64,000 nucleotides of DNA from Chrysopilus asiliformis. Taxonomy: Eukaryota > Arthropoda > Insecta > Diptera > Rhagionidae. The notes under the pieces were generated by a model, which was not told the DNA's origin, searched no databases, and saw only the letters and a program-made list of their open reading frames with translations. The stretch lies in NCBI GenBank assembly GCA_964034945.1, contig OZ035962.1, positions 81,799,942 through 81,863,941 of the forward strand. The letters are read 5' to 3'. Numbering within the stretch: position 1 is the first letter of the stretch; every line of letters starts with the position of its first letter. Made by a program: the position numbers and the translations under genes. Of this stretch, positions 12,478-22,700 are shown piece after piece.

Positions 12478-13090
12478 CATTTTTATACTCTATATGATAT
12501 ATCACATAGAAGTATATTAGGTTTAGTATACCGTTTGTAACGCATCGAATCAATCATCGGGCACAAAAATGAACTACACCAGGGTATTAGGGATGACAAA
12601 AGATTTTGATTTCCGCATGTCCATCCGTCTGTCCGTCTGTCCGTGAACACCATAACTTTCGAAAGGATTCAGATAGAGACTTGAAATTTTGTACAGTTGC
12701 GTTTCTTGTAAATGGCTCGGCTGAGTTCTTGAACGGGTAATATTGCAATATTTCTTCCCCCCTCCGCCACACAATCGAAGCCGTTTTTAGCAATTTTCTC
12801 GAAAACGGTAAATCATATTGAAAAATTTATAAAGGTAAAATATGTTTAGAATAGGATTTTACATAACTTATCCATACATCAAAATCCAATAGGTTCCCCC
12901 TCTCCTATACAAATGTCATACTTTACATTTTCTTTAAAACTGTGCATCGTGAAAATTTGTGAAAATTTTATAAAGATGAAGTGTGTTTAAAATATTATTT
13001 TACATAACTTATTTATGCATCAAAATCTAGTTGGACAACTCCTTCCCCCTCCCCCTCTCCTATACAAATGGATTTTAAAAAACATGTTTT
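12478..13090 (+). mobile_element. (GTCY)n family A element, copy 1, upstream of MCT-A
   Basis: Starts with a partly palindromic head (TTTATACTCTATATGATATA... then AGTATATTAGG), continues TATACCGTTTGTAACGCATC, has a GTCCATCCGTCTGTCCGTCT tract at about 12618-12645, then AACACCATAACTTTCGAAAG and repeated CATCAAAATCCAAT...CCCCTCTCC blocks. Related copies lie at about 19045, 26872, 28146, 29424, 57580 and 62154. The layout recalls dipteran mini-me elements (conserved core beside a GTCY proto-microsatellite); that naming is an inference. It lies within 150 bp of the MCT-A coding exon, inside the gene's first intron. Confidence 0.7.
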
Positions 13091-13210
13091 GTCTGTCATT
13101 TTTAATTTCTGAAAAAACAACGCAAAAATATTTTTTGATAGTTTTTTTTTATACTAAAAACATTTGTATTATTGCATGGAGATATTTTGTTTTAATAAAG
13201 TGTGTTTTTT

Positions 13211-13224
13211 TTTATTCTTTTTAG
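13211..13224 (+). other. 3' splice acceptor upstream of the MCT-A start codon
   Basis: A polypyrimidine run ending in CTTTTTAG precedes the ATG by seven bases, and the exon carries an in-frame stop just before it. The gene therefore has at least one non-coding first exon further upstream, not located here; its promoter is unknown. Confidence 0.75.
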
Positions 13225-13231
13225 TTAAATA

Positions 13232-15940
13232 ATGCCACCACAGAATACTACAGAAACGGTAGCTGCCCCAGAGAAGCAAAATGGAATTAAAACATTGGAG
13301 CTAATAAAACCCGAAAAAATCCGGGAAGAATTTAAATTCGAAGATATCGAAGAGACAGCGGCTGTGATTGTCCCGCCAGATGGTGGCTGGGCGTGGGTAG
13401 TAATGGTTGCATCCTTTTTGTGCAACACAGTAGTGGATGGTATTGTGTTCAGTTCGGGAATGTTCCAGACAAAAATGCGAGAGGAATTTGAAGTGTCCAA
13501 GGGCTACATTGCATTGGTCAGTTCACTGCTCAGTGGTTTCTATCTGATTGCTGGACCTTTCGTCAGTGCATTGGCTAATAAATTCGGATTTCGTCCCGTA
13601 ACAATATGTGGAGCCTTTGTAGCATCGTTTGGATTCGGAATATCCTATTTCGCTACTAGCACGGAATTCCTGTTTATTACGTACGGCGTTATAGGAGGTA
13701 TTGGATTTTGTTTGATCTACATTCCATCCGTCATAAGTATTGGCTATTATTTTGAGAGGTGGCGCGCTTTGGCAACTGGAATAGCGCTTTGTGGTTCAGG
13801 TGTTGGTACATTTATCTTTGCCCCGTTGAGTACTTACCTGATTGATGAATATGGATGGAGATGGGCTCTAGTCATACAGGCGGCCATGATCTTGTGCTGT
13901 GCTCTTTTTGGAACAGCCTATCGGCCAATTCAGCCAATTCAGATTCCTATCACCGAGAAACCCGAAGAGAATGCGAAGTTCCTGAGCAAAAATAAACTTC
14001 CTGCGAGTATTGCAAAACCACTTCCGGAAGGCCGATTCGCCTATTCCGTACCAAACAGCGCCCATAACACTTATATGGGACACCCAAGTTACAGTCAGTA
14101 TCCAACGGCAGCAGAAGTATTTCGTGGAAGTGCCGCGAATCTCGAACGCAGACTTTCATCTACTTCCGGTGGCGCCGGTTTGAACGACACTAAGCCTTCG
14201 GAGAAGAAACGAAAATCGCAGCCAACAACTCCGAATGGTGATGTTCCTCAGCCAAACTTTAATCTGAACAAGGAATTAACGACAGTCGGGGAGAACGAGG
14301 AGGAAAATGAAGGACATAATTTGCTAGGAACAGAAATCAAATCTGTGGTAACCGCTCGAAGACACACAGTATCAGGACGTCGTCCCAACGATCTACGCCA
14401 TCATAACCGACCGGATTCCGCTGCAGAAGCCAGACCGATGTACCGTGATGATATTTTCTTTTCAGGATCTTTGGCCAGGATTCCTCAGTACACCTCACAG
14501 ACTTCGCTGGGATATCACATGTCCGTAACGAGGCTGCCAACCAAGCAGGATTACATTGATGAACGCGAGCGGAAGTGCCGATTGTGTCCGGAAGCCGTGC
14601 GTAGGACTTTGTCTACAATGTTGGACACATCACTCCTTAAATCTCCCTCGTTTATGCTGCTATCACTGAGTGGCTTCCTGACTATGATGGGATTTTTCGT
14701 GCCCTTTATCTACATAACTCCACGTGCCGAGGAATCTGAAATGGACAAAAATGTTGCCAATTTCATTGTGTCGGCAATTGGGATCTCGAATACTATTGCT
14801 AGGATTGGGTGTGGACTTCTAAGTTCCTTCAAGGGTGTCAATGCTCTACATTTGAATAATATTGCAATTACTGCGGGCGGAATTGCAACTATATTCAGCG
14901 GTGTCCTGATCACCGAAACTACTCAATTCGCTTATGCTGCCGTCTTTGGAATTTGTATCGCTTGTTTCTCGGCGTTGCGGTCGATTATTGCTGTTGATCT
15001 AATGGGATTGGAAAAACTCACCAATGCTTTTGGTTTTCTTATGCTGTTCCAGGGACTTGCAGCTGCTATTGGCGCACCCATTGCTGGTGAGTAATTTTAA
15101 AGCAATTTGGAACTAGAATTTTTTAGTTTCTTAAAAACTCTTAGTATTAGGGAGATTTAGTCTAGTTAACACAACCCAAGCTGATTTTGATAATTATATT
15201 ATATTATACCTAAACTTCTTATCTTGATTTTTACTTTCTTATACGAAGTATAAAAAAGTATTGTATTCATGAAAAATTTCGACCTCTTAATATTGCCTAA
15301 AACACATTTCCCGAGCACTCCCGAGTCGATTGGAGTCATATTACAAAAATGTCTTTCTGTCTGTCAGTCTGTCTGTCACTCTATCTGTCAGTCTGTGCCT
15401 AAGATTTCCCAAAAAATAGTGAAGGTAGAGCCATGAAATTTTAGAGGCATGTTTGGTCCTGGACTGGGACGGAAATTCGTTAAGTGGAAGTAACTAAAAT
15501 GGAGGCTTTTTAAAAATCGAAAAATAAAATTTTCTACATTTTTGCCTTTTAATGTAAATTGATATCTTTTACCGTTATCGAGATAATTCAGATTTTGTTA
15601 AATTAAAATTCATATTTCATAAAAAAAATCGTCAGGTTTTAGCGTATTCGTAAATTGCGCAAGGGCGTAGATTTAGTATAAGAAAGGCATGTGCTGTTCA
15701 CATCATATATTTATATTTAGTTTTTAATTTTTGTTGCCTTTTAAACCATGATATTTTTAACCTATATTTTTATAAATTTTCCTTTTAGGCATGTTTTATG
15801 ATAGGACTGGAAGTTATGATGCATCTTTCCAGCTGGCTGGAGGTCTCATAACAGTTTCGGCACTACTTTGCTATCCACTTAACTGGGTGAATCGATGGGA
15901 AAAGAGACGAGAAGAGATAAAAACTTCCTCAAAAGTTTGA
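13232..15940 (+). CDS. SLC16/MCT-family monocarboxylate transporter (MCT-A), 2 coding exons
   Basis: Predicted proton-linked or facilitative carrier of small monocarboxylates in the plasma membrane; the actual substrate cannot be read from sequence. Exons are 13232-15086 and 15789-15940 (702-bp GT-AG intron, phase 1), giving 668 aa, slightly long for the family. The start is fixed by a splice acceptor at 13223-13224 and an in-frame TAA at 13226-13228, so a 5'UTR exon lies upstream, unlocated. The TM1 signature PPDGGWAWV is at residues 48-56 and the second MCT signature YYFERWRALATG at 172-183. There are six N-terminal membrane segments, a long Ser/Arg-rich cytoplasmic loop (about 230-465), then six more segments. 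Arg524 (SNTIARIG) sits where mammalian MCT1 has its essential TM8 arginine; the aspartate four residues before it in MCT1 is Asn520 here (alignment from memory). The loop motif ARPMYRDDIFFSGSL (400-414) recurs in the convergent paralogue. Family assignment is secure; the orthologue is not. Confidence 0.95.
15235..15720 (+). mobile_element. (GTCY)n family B element inside the MCT-A intron
   Basis: Head ATACGAAGTATAAAAAAGTATTGTATTC (palindromic start, given in part) is followed by a GTCTGTCAGTCTGTCTGTCA tract (15352-15400), then sequence related to R1 in reverse. Resembles the elements at 37686 and 44208 in layout. Confidence 0.55.
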
Positions 15941-16017
15941 ACATTCCCATAAAAATGTCAAGAATTAAAATTACACCAGTAACTTTTATAATTCGAAAAT
16001 AGTCATTGGGATGAGAT

Positions 16018-16266
16018 TGAATGCCTTCTCTACACGCTCCCCGAATGTAGGCGAAACACAGTCTCGGTTGCCAGGTTGGCCTCCTTTTTGTGTAAATTGA
16101 ATCTTTAAATTCCGGTGTACGATATAAAATATTTACAATATCGTAGACCAGAATTTTAAGTCAGATAAATGGATAAAACCTAATCCATTTTACGAAAAAA
16201 AAACCTAATCCGGTAGCCTGAACTGTGATTCGCCTGCAGTCGAGGAGAGTGTAGAGCAGGCATAAT
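16018..16266. mobile_element. Degenerate TIR element (about 245 bp) 3' of MCT-A
   Basis: ATGCCTTCTCTACACGCTCC at the left and, complemented, ATGCCTGCTCTACACTCTCC at the right, continuing through GGCGAA.CACAGT. No coding capacity. Confidence 0.65.
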
Positions 16267-17049
16267 GAGAAAAAAAAAACTAAAATTGAGGATTTATTTT
16301 TTAAAAATTAAATTAAATTTTCAAATCGTAGTAAAAATTTACATTTTGATTAAAAATTAAGAAAATTAGATATGTGGCTGGTATTTTGTAAAAGTCATGT
16401 TGTAAACTAAGAAAAACTTTTACTTGAGATTGAATTCAAAGGTGCTAAATAGAAAAAAATATTGAACTTTTTCGTTAAAAGCTATTAAAAAGTGCCAATA
16501 ATATTAATCTATGATAAGTTAAGTATAATTACATTTATTATAAATATTATAATTTTTTATTGAACAAATTAAAAAAAAAAAACACAAAAAAAATTGAAAA
16601 ACGAAAAAGCTGAAAAAAATCAAACCTAATGTAGTACAGGAAAAATAGGTTTTTTCCAAAACAAAAAAAATCCTTCCCACACAATGCCAAAAAACGTAAT
16701 AAATGACACCCCACCCCAAGAAATTGAAAAAAACAATTTCTTCAAGACCCACCTCTCATCCCCACCCAGAAAACCACTTTCCGAAATTCCAATTTTTATG
16801 GAATCTTTAGATTCTTAAATCTTAGGCCAAATGTGACCTATAATCAAAATTTCCTGTGGGGAGGATTTTTTTAAAACAACACCTTTTTTGAACAATGTTT
16901 CCTGTACTAAATGATATTTTTAAAAAAATTGATAACCCTTCAATTCTAAGAAGGAGGTCTTAAAATTTTATTAAAAAGAATATATTTTAAGATAAAAAGT
17001 GTTTTCTTTTTAAGTGAACAAAAGATTAAAAATAAGCATTTTAATTTTA
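16267..17049. other. Very AT-rich intergenic sequence
   Basis: Long A and T runs; no gene. May include MCT-A 3'UTR, but no convincing AATAAA-type signal was pinned down. Confidence 0.4.
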
Positions 17050-17232
17050 AGTCTCGATTAGACATAAATTGCGATTTTTTCACGGCCTGCCATTAAAATG
17101 GCACTTGCGGATATATTTTTTCCGAGCATGTTTGCCCAAGAAATCAATTTTTTTTAACAAATCCTGTCTCCACAGGTCAATTTAATGGCAGGCCATGACA
17201 AAACCCTCAATTTTTGTCTAATCAAGACGAGG
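17050..17232. mobile_element. Imperfect TIR element (about 180 bp)
   Basis: CTCGATTAGACATAAATTG at the left and, complemented, CTTGATTAGACAAAAATTG at the right, each followed inward by GGCCTGCCATTAAA-type sequence. Confidence 0.65.
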
Positions 17233-17253
17233 TTTAAGATTCTAATTTTCTAA

Positions 17254-17719
17254 AGGCTGATTTACAATGAAGCAGCAACGCCAACAGCAACAGCAACGTC
17301 GACGTAAAGAGCGACGGCAAAAAGAGAAATGCTGTCGGATGAATTACAATTAAGTAGGAACAGCAACAGCAAAAATTGACGTTCCCGAATTGTTAAAAGT
17401 TTTTTGGGGATTAATCTTTCATTCATGATTACCTAAATTAAATTTTAATTAATTAACAATCTTAAACTTCATTTTAAATACAAAATTCGCCACCAAATTC
17501 GTTCCTAAAATGTCAATCACTTGTAAACATAACCAACAAAAACCAGCTATTAACGTTGCTGCTTAGCGTTGCTGCTCAAATTTAGGATTAGAAATGAATC
17601 GGCAGCAAAATATCTCTCTGAAAATCTGACGTCAAAGAGTCGATTCTCGACTATTCAAAACACTTTCTCCGTGACGTTGCTGTTGCTGTTGGCGTCGCTG
17701 CTTCATTGTAAATCAGCTT
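17254..17719. mobile_element. PIF/Harbinger-like MITE (466 bp), TAA target duplication
   Basis: Ends AGGCTGATTTACAATGAAGC and (complement) AAGCTGATTTACAATGAAGC, continuing through a CAGCAACAGCAACGTC segment. Flanked by TAA at 17251-17253 and 17720-17722. The 3-bp TAA duplication fits PIF/Harbinger. No transposase remains; the CAG-rich arms are part of the inverted repeat, not a coding polyglutamine tract. Confidence 0.8.
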
Positions 17720-17919
17720 TAAGAATTGAGAGTCTTATAAATTTTAAAGTAAAAATTTTCAATAAGCCTTTCGGAACTCTTATTGTACTGTAAAATGCGA
17801 CTTAAGAATAGTTATATTTATAGAAAAATTATATCGACGACCTAATGTGCCAAAAACTTTTTACGGACAAAGCATATTTGTAAGAGACCTTTTATGTAAT
17901 TTAATTAAATGTAACTTAA

Positions 17920-18524
17920 TACTAAGTTCAGACCGACACAAAATCACGTAATTTTGAAGATTTTCGTAATTTTGAACGAAATCTTGCTCGAAATCACGAG
18001 ATTTCCAGTACATTAACCTGTTTTCAAAAATCACTAAAAGTATGCAATTTCCACAAAATTAGGAACGAAATCAAGCAAAAACAATGAATTCAACCCTGCA
18101 TCACTCATTGAGCTCTCTTGAGTACATCAGTTTTGACATTTGTGATGCATTGGAAAAATGGAAATATAAGAAAAAGAAGCCGTGTTCCGCACGCGAAAAG
18201 GATATATTAGTAAACAACCTACGCGGGGGAAAAAAAATTGACTTGTTTTTGATGTGATTAGATATGAAATGGAAAATAATTGTTTATTTTCATTACAGAT
18301 AATTTCCATTGTCGTCTAAAGTGTCTAATTCTGTTTGCACATATTTCATCGATGTTTGGAATTGTATTATTCATCATATTACTAAAATTCATAGCAATCC
18401 TACACTAAAATTCATAGCAATCCTGTAGTTGAAATGTCAAATCTAACCTCTGTGTGAACACTTTGGTTTAAGATCTAAATCATTTCGCAAAATTACGTGA
18501 TTTTGCGTCAGTCTGAACTTAGTA
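17920..18524. mobile_element. PIF/Harbinger-like MITE (605 bp), TAA target duplication
   Basis: Ends TACTAAGTTCAGACCGACAC and (complement) TACTAAGTTCAGACTGACGC, each followed inward by AAAATCACGTAATTTTG-type sequence. TAA at 17917-17919 and 18525-18527. Non-coding inside. Confidence 0.8.
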
Positions 18525-18527
18525 TAA

Positions 18528-19040
18528 TTCGTTTTGTTAGATAATGTTATAATTGTCGTAGTGCTTTTATTTATTTTTTTTCTCTCGAAAATTTCCAAGA
18601 AAAGTGTTCCTCGGAAAACGTTAGACACGTGCTAGGTACCTTAAATTTTTATTCATTGAGTCGTTGATAAAAAGAAACCTTTTTACTGTGATATCAGCAT
18701 TATAGCTTATCTTATTTTGTTGATATTAAACACAAAGTTTTGTGTTGGCTTTATTCATTTTTTAATATAACATAATATTTTTAATATAAAATACGATAGG
18801 TAATAAAAAGATACCGAAAACAAAATATTTTTTAAGGAATAGAAATCAAAAAATAAAAAAAAAACGCAATTTGAAAATGAGTGCCCGGAATTATAATATC
18901 GTTTATTCTTTGTACATAAAAAATATTTTTAGAATTTTAAGTAAAATTTTTGTAATCTTAATTATATCTTAATAAATAAATAATTATTTTTAAAAATACT
19001 GGCATAAAATTAATTTATTACTACCTTTTTATGTATTACA
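18528..19040. other. AT-rich intergenic sequence
   Basis: No coding or repeat structure recognised. Confidence 0.45.
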
Positions 19041-19044
19041 AATT

Positions 19045-19440
19045 TTGGATCTGTTCGAACCAATCATCGAACACAAAAACAAACTACAACATGGTCTTAG
19101 GGATGACAAAAGATTTTGATTTCCGCATGTCCATCCGTCTCTCCGTCTGTCCGTCCGTCTGTCTGCCCTCAACACCATGACTTTCGAAAGGATTGAGCTA
19201 AAGAGTTAAAACTTTGTAGTTACGTTTCTCGTAAATGACTAGGCTAAGTTCTTGAACGGGCAAATTGGACCATTCCTTCCCCCCTCCCCCATACAATCGA
19301 AACATTGTTTTTGCAATTTTCTCGAAAACGGTGAAATTTTTTAAAGATAAAATATGTTTAGATCATGACCGTATACCAAAATCCAATCGGACCACTTCTT
19401 CCATCCTCTCCCATACTATTTTCGCCACGAAGTCAAAGAC
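19045..19440 (+). mobile_element. (GTCY)n family A element, 5'-truncated copy
   Basis: Starts within the family at ATCTGTTCGAACCAATCATCG, carries a GTCC/GTCT tract (19128-19165) and ends in the CCAATCGGACCACTTCTTCC block. Lies between the two convergent transporter genes. Confidence 0.65.
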
Positions 19441-19761
19441 AGAAGGAAAGCAGGCACAAGGATGAGATCGGTTGGTACATTCAGCTGACCCAAGCCAAAC
19501 GTAGTTAAAATTTGGCAAATTTCGCGTTCGCCGTGTTTCATGTGTATTAGAGGAGAGCGTAGTGCCGACATAAATGTGGCCGACTCTATTTTAAAAGTGG
19601 TAACTTCAAAACCACTTGACTGATTAAGATGAAATTTTTGCTCAAAGTGTTTGACAACATATTTAATCGTGTTCAGTATTTTTTTTTTGCCATATAATAT
19701 ATTTTATTTAAAAAATTTGCTAAAATGTTGTATAAAAAATAAATAAAGTTAAAAATTTAAT

Positions 19762-22700
19762 CTAAGCTTCTTCGGTAAAAGTGACTCTCTTTTTGGGAAC
19801 AAGTTTCTGCCTCTCAATCTTTTGAATCGTTGGCACAATTATTAAAAGTACCCCAGCCAGGAATATCGTAGCACCTGAGTAGAAAAACACGGCATTAAAA
19901 CTTTTTGTTTTTTCATGGAGGATTCCTGCCAATGGGGTCCCAATTAATCCGGCAATTCCCATCAAGAGCGTTGAGATACCAAAAGCGTTTGTTAATTTAT
20001 TGAGTCCTAAACAGTTGACGAAAATCCCAGATCGAAGAGTTGAGAAGGCGGCTAAAAGCAGCAAATAATTTTTTTTATTATTATTTTTTTTTTTTGGCTA
20101 CAAACAGAAATCGTTTAATTTACCCAAACTAGCGCCATATACTGCGCAATAAGAAAGTTGAAAGATCGGCATGGTTTCACCGAAGAATCCACTTAGGAGT
20201 AGTGAACTGCCACAAATCATGGTCGCTATTCCACTGTAGTATTCTGGGACGATTTTCGGGATAAATGAGACGAGGCCGGTTGTCACCCGAAAGCACGTGT
20301 TGCTCAACCCAATTGCTGACACCTGTTGAAGATATTCGATATTTATATTTTCATCAAAGGAATATGTAAATTGTTTATTATCAGGGTATTCACAGTCCTC
20401 TTATAAATTGTGAGTAATTTTACCGCTCGGTAATTCAGTCAAATTTAACAGATTTTTACCGAGACGGTAACTTGGTTCATGTAAAAATGAATTACCGGAT
20501 TCGGTAATTGTAGACATGCCTTGAGTCGTGTTTTCCGGCCCGGTTATTCGGTATCAAGAATCAACCGCGAGTGGCGCTAGTAATGTTTTTAGTTGTCAAA
20601 TTTTCTCGCTGGTTTTTTTGTTAATCTCATCGGACTGCAAATTTTTTCAATTTTGATAGCCGTTGCCACAATAGAAACGAAAACACCGAATACCGAAAAT
20701 TAAAAGAGGACTGTGAATACCCTGTATGAAATATTAATCAATTTCAAATTTATAATTAAATTTTGAAGTCAGATATGTTTTATGATTTCTTTATTGTTAA
20801 GGCTAAACTTCTTTAATACCATCCAATCCAAATAGTCATCCGGTATACGGTTTGATTGTGCTCGGCCTAGAAATTTGATTAATAAATTGAGTTAGAGATC
20901 ATTTTTTGTAATAATTTGATTAATAAAAAAAATTGATTAAAAAAAAAAGACCGAACCAGAAACAGGCTCCTAATGGGGTTACAGGGCAAAAATGCCTGAC
21001 CTGTTGGGGGGGAATTGGATGTGAAAACATCCACAAAAATAATACAACATTTGTTAATATTATTTTTTTTGCAGAATTATATGCCAAGAAATTCCAATAA
21101 AAAAAATTATTTGATCAAACAATACCAAGAAATGGAAGATGTAAAAAATTGGAACTAATAAACATTCGACGTCGAAAATCTTCAAATGTTGTCATTGGTT
21201 TTCTTTTGGTATTTTAAACATAGGACTTGAGCGGGGTCAAGGCAAGGTAGTGCGCGAGGCAAAATTTGTATTTGGCTCCTATTCCGTTTCGAAAAAAATT
21301 GTTAAAAACGAATTTTGTTGTATGCTTGGAAATTTTGAAAGATCGACCAGAGTGAAGAGGTCAAGAGAAAATTTTGGTGATTATATAAATAGAAACCGTA
21401 TCTTCGTTCTTCGGTATACAAGAAAAATGACGCCGCAGTCAAATTTTTTATTGAAAAATTCCAAATATATATTAAAAGAATTAAATTGCGCCGCAGGCGA
21501 AAATATTAAAATTATTAAAAGAAATTGCGCCGGAGGCCAAAATTAAAGGTTAAAGATACCATTAAATTGATCAAACAGCTTTTCTAAACAAAATTTTCAA
21601 TTCCAGTGAGGGTTTTCTTATCTTACAAAAATTAATAACCGTAGTTGATTTGTTTATCTTCAATTTTTCTTCAATCAAACAAATTTCAGTAAAATTTACT
21701 TACTGGGTGCGAAAATATACGGCACATTACTTCCGAGGGTAATGAAAAAGCATGCGGCTAGGACCAATCGAAATGATGAATTTTTAAGGATATCAATGTC
21801 AAATAATAAATTTAAGGCTTCGGCAATTAGTGGTGAACATTGACATTTTCCTTTTTTTGGCTTCGTTGCTGGAGTTCGCGTCACAGACAAGGCGTATTGA
21901 ATAGATCTGGTCTAAAATACACAAAATGTTTTCATGTCATAAATGAAGGACAATTATAGAAATTCAAGTTCAATGTTGCGACAACAAAATGCTAAATTTA
22001 CCCTTTCTTCGTCTCCCGGTAAAAATCTGAGTTGTGGAGCAATCGGTGTTGAGATTTTCGTGTAATCTGGCAGCAAATTCAGACTGCCATGGAAAAGGAT
22101 ATCACTACGAAATAGTGGCCTTGCTTCTAAAATATAATCGCGTGGGATGATCTCTGTCGAATCCTTGCAGTGTTTACAACATGCACAGCACATGCCACAG
22201 ATTCTTTTCATGAAATTCGGTCTTGGTGTGAATTTTTCTTAGATAAAATTTGGGAAAGAAAGATTTAATTTATGATAATTAAAAAAATATTCTCGGAATT
22301 ATACTAAATTTTGTTTCCACGCTAACTAGCGAGTCTTGAGCGCTGAATGATGATCTTTGTTGCATATTTTCGGGCGTTTGATCAAATTTCGGTGGTGTCA
22401 GAAACTTTGAATATCTCGCTGAACTAATTTCGATTGACGATCCACTGATTGACTGAGAAATTCTCTGATATGCAGAAGAAAATGAAAAATTGGTAAAAAT
22501 TAAATATGATTCAAAATAAAACATGCGGAAATATTTTAATGAAAATATTTAATACACAGCCCTATTCCCGTAACCGGCGGGACGTGTACGCCGCGGGATT
22601 TGGCGTTTCCCGCAGAAAATTTGCATTCGGCTAAACGCAATTGTCCCGGCGTGTGCCGTGGTGCTGAAAACGTTTTACTTTCGGTATTACACTAAACGCA

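Noticed and set aside
13225..14913. Several antisense frames over MCT-A
   Set aside because: Shadows of a real coding exon in other frames.
17258..17720. CAGCAACAG runs suggesting a polyglutamine coding exon
   Set aside because: They form the inverted arms of a MITE with TAA duplications; no splice context or extended frame.
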